DNA of 59,929 nt from an uncultured Lachnospiraceae bacterium (GTDB lineage: Bacteria > Bacillota > Clostridia > Lachnospirales > Lachnospiraceae): contig CALGVA010000027.1 of the NCBI GenBank assembly GCA_937920345.1, forward strand, positions 1 to 59,929. Reading direction: 5' to 3'. The notes below the pieces were generated by a model that was given only the letters and a program-made list of their open reading frames with translations, was not told the origin of the DNA and ran no database searches. The position numbers and the translations under genes were made by a program. Shown piece after piece: positions 43,786-50,767 of the stretch; positions within the stretch are counted from its first letter, which is position 1; every line of letters begins with the position of its first letter.

Positions 43786-44475
43786 TTAGATCTTGAACCG
43801 GTATCCTACGCCCCATATTGTCTCAATGTACTGCGGCTTCGCTGTGTCAAACTCGATCTTCTCGCGAATCTTCTTAATATGCACCGTAACCGTAGCAATA
43901 TCTCCGATGGAATCCATATCCCAGATCTCCCGGAACAGTTCTTCCTTAGAATATACATGATTCGGATTCTCCGCCAGAAAAGTCAGCAGGTCGAATTCCT
44001 TCGTGGTAAATACTCTCTCTTCGCCGTCTATATAAACTCTTCTCGCCGTTTTATCAATCTTAAGCCCTCTGATCTCAATGATATCGTTTACTTTCTGGTT
44101 ACTGCCCACCAGTCTGTCATAACGGGCCATATGCGCCTTTACACGCGCCACCAGTTCAGACGGGCTGAAAGGCTTCGTCATATAGTCGTCCGCCCCCAGA
44201 CCGAGACCCCGGATCTTGTCGATGTCGTCCTTCTTGGCCGATACCATAATAATCGGGATATTCTTTTCTTCCCGTATCCGCTTGCATACCTCAAATCCGT
44301 CTATTCCCGGCAGCATCAGATCCAGTATCACCAGATCATAATCTCCGCCCAGCGCTGTCTCAAGTCCCTTGTCCCCGCTGTTCTCGATCGTCACCTCGAA
44401 ATCACTCAGTTCAAGATAGTCCTTTTCCAGATCTGCAATTGCCTCTTCATCTTCTATAATTAATATTTTACTCAT
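43786..44475 (-). CDS. OmpR/PhoB-family response regulator
   Basis: The start at 44475 (MSKILIIEDEE) is preceded by GGAAAGGATGG and overlaps the end of the kinase gene by eight bases. The receiver has the phospho-acceptor in LVILDLMLPGIDG and the conserved Lys in MTKPFS. The C-terminal winged helix includes VTVHIKKIREKI. It is the cognate partner of the kinase just upstream. Its targets are not evident. Confidence 0.92.
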   Translation of the reverse strand: MSKILIIEDEEAIADLEKDYLELSDFEVTIENSGDKGLETALGGDYDLVILDLMLPGIDGFEVCKRIREEKNIPIIMVSAKKDDIDKIRGLGLGADDYMTKPFSPSELVARVKAHMARYDRLVGSNQKVNDIIEIRGLKIDKTARRVYIDGEERVFTTKEFDLLTFLAENPNHVYSKEELFREIWDMDSIGDIATVTVHIKKIREKIEFDTAKPQYIETIWGVGYRFKI

Positions 44476-45973
44476 AAATTCCATCCTTTCCGGCAGCCTC
44501 TTCCGGCGGCATCTGATATTTCCGGATCACGAAGTGCATACAGGTTCCCTCATTCTCCCTGCTGGTCGCCCATATATAACCGCCGTGATCCTCGACGATC
44601 TTCTTGACGATCGACAACCCGATTCCGCTGCCTCCCTTAGAAGAATTGCGGGAAGCATCCGTGCGGTAGAACCTCTCGAAGATATTCGGCAGATCCTTCG
44701 CCGCCACACCCATGCCGTTGTCCTCGATCTCCACCCGTATCGCATCCAGTTCATCCAGAATACGGATATCAATAACACCCTTGTCCTTATTCATATATTT
44801 TACACTGTTGTTGATGATATTATTGATGACACGCTTAAGCTGCTCGGGATCTGCAATAATCTGCGTGGACGGTTCAATCAGCGCCTCATAATTCAGCTGA
44901 ATGTTCTTGGATTCCAGATCAAGTCCCACCTCCTCGACGCAGTCCCCGAAATAATCAGCTACATTAATACGGCGAAACGTGTAAGGAATCCTGTTATTAT
45001 CTATTCCGGAATACGTCGTCAGTTCGTTGATCAGGCGGTCCATATCGTTCGCTTTATCATAGATCGTCTTAATATATTTGTTCATTTTCTCCGGCGTATC
45101 GGCAACACCGTCCATGATGCCTTCCACGTAACCCTTAATCGATGTGATCGGCGTTTTCAGATCATGGGAAATGTTGCTGACCAGCTCTTTATTCTTCTGC
45201 TCGTGCTCGAATTTCTCATCCAGCGACTCCTTCAGGCGAAGCCGCATATCTTCATAATTGCGGTACAGTTCACCGATCTCTCCTTTTTCCTCCGTCGTCA
45301 GCATATACTCCAGATTGCCCTCCGCGATATTCTGCATGGCTGTGTTTAACTGATTGATCGGCGTGAAGATTCCTCTCTGAATCCAATTTGTCAACAGAAC
45401 GCTGGTCAGGCATAACACCAGAATAAACGCAAAGATCATCCGCTTAAGTGTATTTTTGGAAATCAGCGAATTCACACTGGTCACAATGAAAAAACTGCCC
45501 TCGCTCCCGTCCGTAAACTGAAAGTCAACCTGTTTGACCAGCTTCCTTCTGTCATTATAATAGTAGCCCGTCTCCGAATCCGGCACTTCATTGCCATACT
45601 CCGGCAGCAGTTCGAATATCCGCTCCGCCGCCCGTCCGTTACCCGCATAGTAGAGACTGTTTCCTTTTCTCACGATAATATATGAGATTCTATCATTCAT
45701 CCCTCCGCTGATCTCGTCCAGATATTCCCTGTCCTCCAGCCTGGAAGCATCCTGTGCAATCTGACCCTTGACCGCCTCCAGCACTTCCTCCGTAATATGA
45801 CTGTAATTCTCAATCGTATAAGAAATAGAGAGATTATTTCCGTCTAAAATACCAATCTCATTTTCCGCATCCTCCACATGTCCCCCGACAAAAAGAAATG
45901 CTATGCTTGTCAGCAAAAGAGGCACCAGCACGATCGTCAGCGACGTAACCAGAAGCCTTGTTCTAAACTTCAC
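44468..45973 (-). CDS. membrane sensor histidine kinase
   Basis: The 501-residue kinase has two membrane helices (about 5-28 and 178-198) around a 150-residue outside sensor, a HAMP domain (TPINQLNTAMQNIAEGNLEY), HisKA with NISHDLKTPITS, and HATPase with INNIINNSVKYM, DNGMGVAAKDL and GSGIGLSI. It precedes and overlaps its response regulator gene. The order kinase-then-regulator is less common in Firmicutes than the reverse. Confidence 0.92.
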   Translation of the reverse strand: MKFRTRLLVTSLTIVLVPLLLTSIAFLFVGGHVEDAENEIGILDGNNLSISYTIENYSHITEEVLEAVKGQIAQDASRLEDREYLDEISGGMNDRISYIIVRKGNSLYYAGNGRAAERIFELLPEYGNEVPDSETGYYYNDRRKLVKQVDFQFTDGSEGSFFIVTSVNSLISKNTLKRMIFAFILVLCLTSVLLTNWIQRGIFTPINQLNTAMQNIAEGNLEYMLTTEEKGEIGELYRNYEDMRLRLKESLDEKFEHEQKNKELVSNISHDLKTPITSIKGYVEGIMDGVADTPEKMNKYIKTIYDKANDMDRLINELTTYSGIDNNRIPYTFRRINVADYFGDCVEEVGLDLESKNIQLNYEALIEPSTQIIADPEQLKRVINNIINNSVKYMNKDKGVIDIRILDELDAIRVEIEDNGMGVAAKDLPNIFERFYRTDASRNSSKGGSGIGLSIVKKIVEDHGGYIWATSRENEGTCMHFVIRKYQMPPEEAAGKDGIYE

Positions 45974-46103
45974 CGAAATATCTCCCTTCTACCTGTATCT
46001 TCCCATATTGCCGCTTGTATCATTACTATATCACATTTTTACAGAATGAAAATAAAACATATTTGATAATCTTATAAAAAATTTATTAAAATGATAAATA
46101 CAA

Positions 46104-46132
46104 TTGACATGTCCTCTCTCCCGTGCTATATT
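46104..46132 (+). promoter_or_regulatory. perR promoter
   Basis: TTGACA (46104-46109), a 17-base spacer and TATATT (46127-46132) form a near-consensus promoter. A palindromic operator begins nine bases after the -10, over the expected transcription start. Confidence 0.85.
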
Positions 46133-46140
46133 AATTTCAG

Positions 46141-46161
46141 AAATAGTAATCATTACTATTT
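46141..46161. promoter_or_regulatory. Fur/PerR-type operator
   Basis: AAATAGTAAT-C-ATTACTATTT is a perfect 21-base palindrome with a single central base, between the perR -10 element and its ribosome binding site. It resembles the PerR box (TTATAATnATTATAA) in layout. The position predicts direct repression of its own gene. Confidence 0.8.
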
Positions 46162-46178
46162 TTAAAAGGGGATTAATC

Positions 46179-46580
46179 ATGGCATTGAAATACAGCAGAC
46201 AAAGGCAAGTCATTAAAGACTTCCTGATGACCCGTAAAGATCATCCCACTGCCGATGTGGTCTATATGAATGTCAGACAGGAATATCCGAATATCAGTCT
46301 CGGTACCGTATACCGTAATCTCTCACTGCTGGCAAATCTGGGGGAGATCAGACGGCTCCGGATAGGCGACGGCGTCGATCATTTTGATGCAGACACTTCT
46401 ATGCACTATCATTTTATCTGCACAAAATGCGGTGGTGTGACTGATCTCGCCATGAATCCGGGCTCTATTGACCACATCAAGGATAATGCTGCCGCAGGCT
46501 TTGACGGCAGGATCGAAGGCCACATCACCTATTTCTACGGGATCTGTGGAAATTGTGTGAATTGCCGCGAAGAACTTTAA
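46179..46580 (+). CDS. perR: PerR-type Fur-family peroxide sensor
   Basis: The start at 46179, after AAAAGGGG, gives 133 residues. The winged helix (SLGTVYRNLSLLANLGEIRR) is followed by the metal-binding part FDADTSMHYHFICTKCGG and the second zinc pair CGNC. At the position that separates PerR from Fur the residue is Asp (GGVTDLAM) and not Glu, which favours PerR. PerR senses hydrogen peroxide by iron-catalysed oxidation of its histidines and derepresses peroxide defence genes. The neighbouring reverse rubrerythrin and rubredoxin genes fit this regulon. A perfect palindrome lies at its own promoter. Confidence 0.88.
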   Translation: MALKYSRQRQVIKDFLMTRKDHPTADVVYMNVRQEYPNISLGTVYRNLSLLANLGEIRRLRIGDGVDHFDADTSMHYHFICTKCGGVTDLAMNPGSIDHIKDNAAAGFDGRIEGHITYFYGICGNCVNCREEL

Positions 46581-46595
46581 TTCCTGTATTTTTCA

Positions 46596-46631
46596 TGTTA
46601 TAATTACCAAAACATGGGAATAATTATAACA
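46596..46631. repeat. perfect inverted repeat after perR
   Basis: TGTTATAATTA (46596-46606) and TAATTATAACA (46621-46631) are perfect 11-base halves around a 14-base loop. Each half contains the PerR-box half TTATAAT or its reverse complement. It could be a terminator for perR or an operator for the rubrerythrin gene. Confidence 0.55.
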
Positions 46632-46654
46632 GTTCAGCCTTTGGCTTCTCTGTT
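46628..46654. repeat. short copy of an AACAGTTCAGCC hairpin element
   Basis: AACAG-TTC-AGCC-TTT-GGCT-TCT-CTGTT folds into a hairpin. Its left arm AACAGTTCAGCC is identical to the arm of the 111-base element at 50312-50422. It overlaps the last four bases of the inverted repeat at 46596-46631. Confidence 0.5.
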
Positions 46655-46730
46655 ACAAATAATTTTTCCGGACAAGATATTCGGGGTCCATGATTTAACT
46701 GAAATTGTTCCAGATCATAAAAATGAGCGA

Positions 46731-46771
46731 TAAGGCGTACATGTTTAAACGACAGCGCCTTACAATATAAT
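46731..46771 (+). promoter_or_regulatory. rubrerythrin promoter with inverted repeat
   Basis: TTTAAA (46744-46749), 16 bases and TATAAT (46766-46771) lie 27 bases before the rubrerythrin start. The inverted repeat TAAGGCG (46731-46737) / CGCCTTA (46756-46762) brackets the -35 element and may be a regulator site. Confidence 0.55.
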
Positions 46772-46798
46772 CAATCAAGAGAAAAGGAGAACACAATT

Positions 46799-47338
46799 AT
46801 GAAATTTGTATGTCAGGTATGTGGTTATGTTCACGAAGGCGATTCCGCTCCGGAGAAATGTCCGGTATGTAACGCACCGGCTGAGAAGTTCACGGCGCAG
46901 AGCGGTGAAAAAGAATGGGCTGCGGAGCACGTTGTAGGTGTTGCCAAAGGTGTCAGCGAGGATATCATGGCTGACCTTCGCGCTAACTTTAACGGCGAGT
47001 GCACCGAAGTGGGTATGTATCTTGCAATGGCTAGAGTTGCTCACAGAGAAGGATATCCTGAGATCGGTTTATACTGGGAGAAAGCTGCCTGGGAAGAGGC
47101 AGAACACGCTGCTAAATTCGCTGAGCTGTTAGGTGAAGTTGTCACAGATTCCACCAAGAAGAATCTGGAGATGAGAATCGATGCCGAGAACGGCGCAACA
47201 GCAGGTAAATTTGATCTCGCAAAGCGCGCGAAAGCCGCTAATCTGGATGCAATCCATGACACCGTGCACGAGATGGCAAGAGACGAGGCAAGACACGGCA
47301 AGGCATTTGAGGGTCTGTTAAAGAGATACTTTAACTAA
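46799..47338 (+). CDS. reverse rubrerythrin
   Basis: The 179-residue protein has an N-terminal rubredoxin-like iron centre (CQVCGYVHEG and CPVCNAPAEKF) followed by a ferritin-like diiron domain (ECTEVGMYLAMARVA, EAEHAAKFAE, ARDEARHGKAFEG). This order is the 'reverse' form of Clostridia, which reduces hydrogen peroxide and oxygen with electrons from NADH via rubredoxin. A strong AAAAGGAG precedes the ATG. It lies between perR and a rubredoxin gene, and PerR control is likely. Confidence 0.94.
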   Translation: MKFVCQVCGYVHEGDSAPEKCPVCNAPAEKFTAQSGEKEWAAEHVVGVAKGVSEDIMADLRANFNGECTEVGMYLAMARVAHREGYPEIGLYWEKAAWEEAEHAAKFAELLGEVVTDSTKKNLEMRIDAENGATAGKFDLAKRAKAANLDAIHDTVHEMARDEARHGKAFEGLLKRYFN

Positions 47339-47386
47339 GAAAAAGTAATTTATTGCACAACTCTACAATACAATTAAGAAAAAGCA

Positions 47387-47403
47387 ATTTGCTTTGCAAA
47401 TTC
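47387..47403. repeat. short hairpin before rubredoxin
   Basis: AATTTGC-TTT-GCAAATT is a perfect seven-base stem with a TTT loop between the rubrerythrin and rubredoxin genes. It belongs to the same kind of short intergenic hairpin as those near 13.4 and 14.2 kb. Confidence 0.45.
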
Positions 47404-47433
47404 AAAAAACGGAAGAAAAGGAGATTGAATATT

Positions 47434-47607
47434 ATGCAGAAATATTTTTGTAACCCTTGCGGATATACTTATGACCCTGAAAAAGGTGATCCGGAGCACG
47501 GCATCAAGCCCGGCACGGCTTTTGAGGATTTACCGGCTGACTGGTGCTGCCCGCTCTGCGGCGTGACCAAAGATATGTTCCAGCCCTGCATTGACAATTA
47601 CAACTAA
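47434..47607 (+). CDS. rubredoxin
   Basis: From the ATG at 47434, preceded by AAAAGGAGATTGAAT, the product has 57 residues. It shows the two iron-binding CxxC knuckles of rubredoxin (CNPCGYTYDPEKGDPEHG and WCCPLCGVTKDMF). It carries one electron to rubrerythrin and similar oxygen or peroxide reductases. It is next to the reverse rubrerythrin gene and ends in a strong terminator. A frame extending back to 47353 has no start signal. Confidence 0.95.
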   Translation: MQKYFCNPCGYTYDPEKGDPEHGIKPGTAFEDLPADWCCPLCGVTKDMFQPCIDNYN

Positions 47608-47622
47608 AGCAGAACTTTATCA

Positions 47623-47654
47623 GGCGCTTCCGGCAGATCTTGCCCGGAAGCGCC
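47623..47654 (+). terminator. terminator after rubredoxin
   Basis: GGCGCTTCCGG (47623-47633) and CCGGAAGCGCC (47644-47654) form a perfect 11-base stem followed by TTTCTC. It closes the rubrerythrin-rubredoxin transcript. Confidence 0.85.
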
Positions 47655-47699
47655 TTTCTCATTTCAATCATAAAAGATGTATGCAGCCATATCCGAAAG

Positions 47700-47984
47700 T
47701 TATCTTACACAGACAGTTACCTCAACCTCATCGCCTTCAGACTTGTTAAGCTGCTCCCGAATGGACTTCAGCATTCCTATTATATAGCAAATACTGCCGT
47801 CTTCGTTTTTTACTCCCATGTTTACAATGCTGCCGTCATACGGAATCCCGTCAAATGTCACATGGACTTTAACTCTGCCCTTGCCAAACTCCTTACGAAT
47901 ATCGTATGGAAACGCAATGTATGCTCCTCCTTTATGGGGAACGGCATGAATGACTGCCCGAAATTTATATATTTTATCAACCAT
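47700..47984 (-). CDS. DUF1905-domain protein
   Basis: The 94-residue protein matches DUF1905 in length and pattern: IYKFRAVIHAVPHKGGAYIA, FPYDIRKEFGKGRVKVHVTF, GMLKSIREQLNKSEGDEV. The family forms a small beta barrel of unknown role. Its ATG overlaps the end of the next small gene by eight bases, so the two are translationally coupled. Confidence 0.85.
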   Translation of the reverse strand: MVDKIYKFRAVIHAVPHKGGAYIAFPYDIRKEFGKGRVKVHVTFDGIPYDGSIVNMGVKNEDGSICYIIGMLKSIREQLNKSEGDEVEVTVCVR

Positions 47985-48189
47985 TTTCTTCCTCTATCAA
48001 TCCATATAAACGATACATGGACAACATATTCTGATACTGCAGCTTGCTGCTCATCAGCTGACGGTATGTTGCCGATTTCTCTTTTCCTTCTGCCTTCAAC
48101 TGCTTCATTCGTCGATCCGCCTGATCATAATTTTCCTGTACCGCCGTTAACATCTCTTCAAAAGCGTCTATTCTGTTCTCTTTGTTCAT
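47977..48189 (-). CDS. small coiled-coil hypothetical protein
   Basis: The 70-residue protein is almost wholly helical and charged (MLTAVQENYDQADRRMKQLK, then SKLQYQNMLSMYRLYGLIEE), consistent with a short coiled coil. It is coupled to the DUF1905 gene by overlap and has GGAGGTATC before its ATG. No family name can be given. Confidence 0.7.
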   Translation of the reverse strand: MNKENRIDAFEEMLTAVQENYDQADRRMKQLKAEGKEKSATYRQLMSSKLQYQNMLSMYRLYGLIEEENG

Positions 48190-48253
48190 GATACCTCCAT
48201 TTCGGAATCTTATACGCCAAAGGCACTGCCTGCATTGTTAAAATTCACATCAG

Positions 48254-49282
48254 CTAATAGTCCTCCAGTCGAAGCATGTCCTGCGGCACATGTTTAATTA
48301 GCTCCCGGATATGATATTTATCCTGGATATCCTCGGGAAGATTCGGATAGAACGTTCTGGACGCATACTCGGAAACCCTGTTTCCCCACAGGTTATCCGT
48401 CATAAGCAGATATCCGTAATAATCCTTATCATAATGGATATGCCACGACAACTCCCTGATCAGCCGCAAGGCGAGCACTGTCTCTGTTGTGCGTTTATCC
48501 CGCTGCAAGATCACACTATACTCCGCATCGAGTATCAGGGCTGCCACTTCCGGCGGCTGTCCGTCTATTATCAGTTCCACGGCAAGATCCAGAAAATGCT
48601 TAAGCGGCTCCGCAAAAGAATGTGCCAGCGGCAAATCTTCGATTCCGCTCTTTTGCAAATGGAGAATCAACCGCATAAAATATATAATAATTTCATCCGA
48701 CAGATCGCTGTGATACCGCTGCCTGAAACTTCGTGACAGGTCATCCTTCAGAACAGCATAATAAACCTTGTCGCCGATCCCCTGATTGTTCCTGTCTGCC
48801 GCGCGCAAAGTCCCCTCGTATTTCATGCCGGCTTTTTCCATGACTCTGCCCGATTTGGCATTATTGCGGTCATGCGTGGCCGCCACGCGGTTCAGCCCGA
48901 CCTCTTTTATAAGATAAACAATGACAGCGCGCAGCGCCTCCGGCATTATATCCTGTCCCCACCATGCTCTCGACAGACAGTAACCGACCTCTGCACCTTC
49001 AAATGCCTCTTCCAGCCTCACAACAGAAATATTCCCGATCACCTCTCCGGATGCTTTCCATTCGATTACCCAGTTATAATTCGATGCATCCGTATAATTG
49101 CTGATCCACCCGGTGATAAGCGATCTCGTACAATTAACATCCGGATGCGGCGGCCAGGTCATGAATTTCGCAACCTCCGGATCGGATGCCCAATTGTGAT
49201 ACATATGCTCTGCGTCGTCTGTCCGGAACTTCCTGAGTATCAGTCTGTCTGTTTCCAGTGTTATAGTGCCTTTGTGCTGCAT
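48254..49282 (-). CDS. GNAT acetyltransferase fused to an uncharacterised helical domain
   Basis: Residues 1-180 are a RimJ/RimL-type N-acetyltransferase (LETDRLILRKFRTDDAEHMY, GYCLSRAWWGQDIMPEALRA for acetyl-CoA binding, NNAKSGRVMEKAGMKYEG). The remaining 160 residues form a separate helical domain (IIIYFMRLILHLQKSGIEDL, then DLAVELIIDGQPPEVAALIL and a His/Tyr-rich end). The middle of that domain resembles the MotA-like 'LxLxxDGxxPE' pattern, but no flagellar genes are nearby. The substrate is unknown; fused GNATs often modify small molecules or tRNA-related targets. Confidence 0.82.
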   Translation of the reverse strand: MQHKGTITLETDRLILRKFRTDDAEHMYHNWASDPEVAKFMTWPPHPDVNCTRSLITGWISNYTDASNYNWVIEWKASGEVIGNISVVRLEEAFEGAEVGYCLSRAWWGQDIMPEALRAVIVYLIKEVGLNRVAATHDRNNAKSGRVMEKAGMKYEGTLRAADRNNQGIGDKVYYAVLKDDLSRSFRQRYHSDLSDEIIIYFMRLILHLQKSGIEDLPLAHSFAEPLKHFLDLAVELIIDGQPPEVAALILDAEYSVILQRDKRTTETVLALRLIRELSWHIHYDKDYYGYLLMTDNLWGNRVSEYASRTFYPNLPEDIQDKYHIRELIKHVPQDMLRLEDY

Positions 49283-49381
49283 ATGGTCTCCTCCGGTCTG
49301 TTTGCGTCTATTATATACTATCTTGCAGCGCTGTGGTATATAATAATTCTTTCATATAATCTGGCATTGGTAATAAAAGAA

Positions 49382-49410
49382 TTGACAAAATAAAGAAACT
49401 GTGACACAAT
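49382..49410 (+). promoter_or_regulatory. promoter of the T-box/2H transcript
   Basis: TTGACA (49382-49387), a 17-base spacer and CACAAT (49405-49410) precede the T-box leader by a few bases. Confidence 0.7.
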
Positions 49411-49416
49411 ACCATC

Positions 49417-49675
49417 AATAACATAAGAAAAGCGATGACGGAAAAAAGTAGTTTAACCGGAAACATCCAGAGAGAATAGCATTTGGTGGAAGCTGTTTAT
49501 GTGGAAATTAGACGAAAACCATTCCTGAGCTGTAATACTGAACCGAGTAAGTGTTATCGTATACCTGCGTTAAAGGTCAGGATTTGATAGAATCTGAAGT
49601 GAAAAGTTAAGGTGGAACCGTGCAATATGCACCCTTAAGGCTATATGAATATGGTCTTACGGGTGCTTTTCTTAT
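49417..49675 (+). promoter_or_regulatory. T-box riboswitch, probably threonine-specific
   Basis: The leader has stem-I features (AGAGAGAATAGCATTTGGTG near 49470), the T-box core AAGGTGGAACCGTGC (49609-49623) and a terminator (GCACCC at 49629-49634 pairing with GGGTGC at 49661-49666, then TTTTCTT). The likely specifier lies in GACGAAAACCATTCC, where ACC (Thr) followed by A fits the usual pattern. AAC (Asn) cannot be excluded. The gene controlled is a 2H phosphoesterase, not a synthetase or transporter. Confidence 0.85.
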
Positions 49676-49720
49676 GTTGTTGTCAAACAGTTAAAGCCGA
49701 AAAGAAAGAGAGGAGAAATC

Positions 49721-50287
49721 ATGAAAGCAACAATCGTTTTAATTGCAGACAATGAAGCTGAGAATTTTGGCAGAAAAATGATGCTGGAAGCTCACAGGTA
49801 TGGAAATATGGGGTTTGAAATGGCAAGATTGCCGCAGCATGTTTCCTTAAAGCAGCCGTTTACAATTCCGGATTTAGAGAATATGGAAGTATTTTTTGAT
49901 AGATTCGCAAAGGAACTATCTCCATTTGATATTGAATTTGTGGATATAGATGTATTTCCATCGAATGTGTTAGGCGGCATCGAATCAGGCTGTATGAGCC
50001 TGCGGGCAAAAGAAACGCTACAGCTTGTAAATGCACAGAAAAGATTAAACGAAGAATTATACAAAATATTCGGACCGTGCCCGGCAGAACATGACAATGA
50101 CTATGTCTTTCATATGACGTTTGCTATCGGCGGCGCAGACTATGAATCATATCAGCGGGCCTATGATCAACTGATTAAAAGTGACTATAAGCAGACATTC
50201 CGATTTTGTAAACTGGGCTTACTATATTATGACGATGACAATATTACTCCGGGAACCTATTTTTGTTATAAGGTTTGTGATCTGTAA
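49721..50287 (+). CDS. 2H phosphoesterase (2'-5' RNA ligase-like)
   Basis: The 188-residue protein has the two histidine motifs of the 2H superfamily, HVSLK near residue 40 and HMTFA near 130 (H-x-S/T-x), in a fold of the right size. Members include 2',3'-cyclic phosphodiesterases and 2'-5' RNA ligases that act on RNA ends, tRNA splicing products or ADP-ribose 1'',2''-cyclic phosphate. AGAGAGGAG precedes the ATG. The T-box leader directly upstream means that expression should rise when a tRNA, probably tRNA-Thr, is uncharged or damaged at the 3' end. This suggests a role in tRNA end repair or processing. Confidence 0.82.
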   Translation: MKATIVLIADNEAENFGRKMMLEAHRYGNMGFEMARLPQHVSLKQPFTIPDLENMEVFFDRFAKELSPFDIEFVDIDVFPSNVLGGIESGCMSLRAKETLQLVNAQKRLNEELYKIFGPCPAEHDNDYVFHMTFAIGGADYESYQRAYDQLIKSDYKQTFRFCKLGLLYYDDDNITPGTYFCYKVCDL

Positions 50288-50311
50288 AAATAAAGTTATC
50301 CCTGAATTTGC

Positions 50312-50422
50312 GTAACAGTTCAGCCATAGCTGATCAGATGGATGAATCATGTTTGCATGAATGAGTGCAGCTGGTTGGCTGTAAGTTGAGTGCCTTTGCG
50401 AATGGCGCGGCTGAACTGTTAC
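50312..50422. repeat. 111-base palindromic element with GTAACAGTTCAGCC ends
   Basis: GTAACAGTTCAGCC (50312-50325) and GGCTGAACTGTTAC (50409-50422) are perfect 14-base inverted ends around an 83-base centre without an ORF. The same arm occurs in a short hairpin at 46628-46654. This looks like a REP- or MITE-like intergenic repeat. The rest of the gene-free stretch to 50767 holds only a doubtful minus-strand frame. Confidence 0.65.
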
Positions 50423-50439
50423 ACATTTGCTTTGCTTTT

Positions 50440-50610
50440 CTATAAATTTCCTTGCATAACCGCTTTGTGTAATTTATAATAAACTATATCGCACAGGACG
50501 ACATTCTGGCTGTGCGTCAAACATTCCGTCAGGAATAACAGCCGTATTTTCTGATACAGGCTGAATAACCCACTAACAATTGAATCCGGCAGATTAAAGA
50601 TCGTATTCAT
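50440..50610 (-). CDS. doubtful 56-residue ORF
   Basis: An ATG at 50610 with AGGGATC nearby opens a 56-codon frame (MNTIFNLPDSIVSGLFSLYQ, hydrophobic and helical) that ends beside the palindromic element. No family is recognised and codon quality is poor. It may be a remnant or chance frame. Confidence 0.25.
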   Translation of the reverse strand: MNTIFNLPDSIVSGLFSLYQKIRLLFLTECLTHSQNVVLCDIVYYKLHKAVMQGNL

Positions 50611-50767
50611 TGTCTGATCCCTGTTGTATTTTCCCGCGCGCAATCAACCGGACCGGTGCGCCTGCAATACCGTTTGGCGAAAATTTACAAGGACCCAGAC
50701 CCAAGTCTTAAATCACATCTTTATCATCGATCCATCTGCCACTGCCCACGTCGAAAGGAGACTCCTT

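Noticed and set aside
44534..45349. A 271-codon open frame on the plus strand
   Set aside because: It is antisense to the second histidine kinase, whose HisKA and HATPase motifs are intact.
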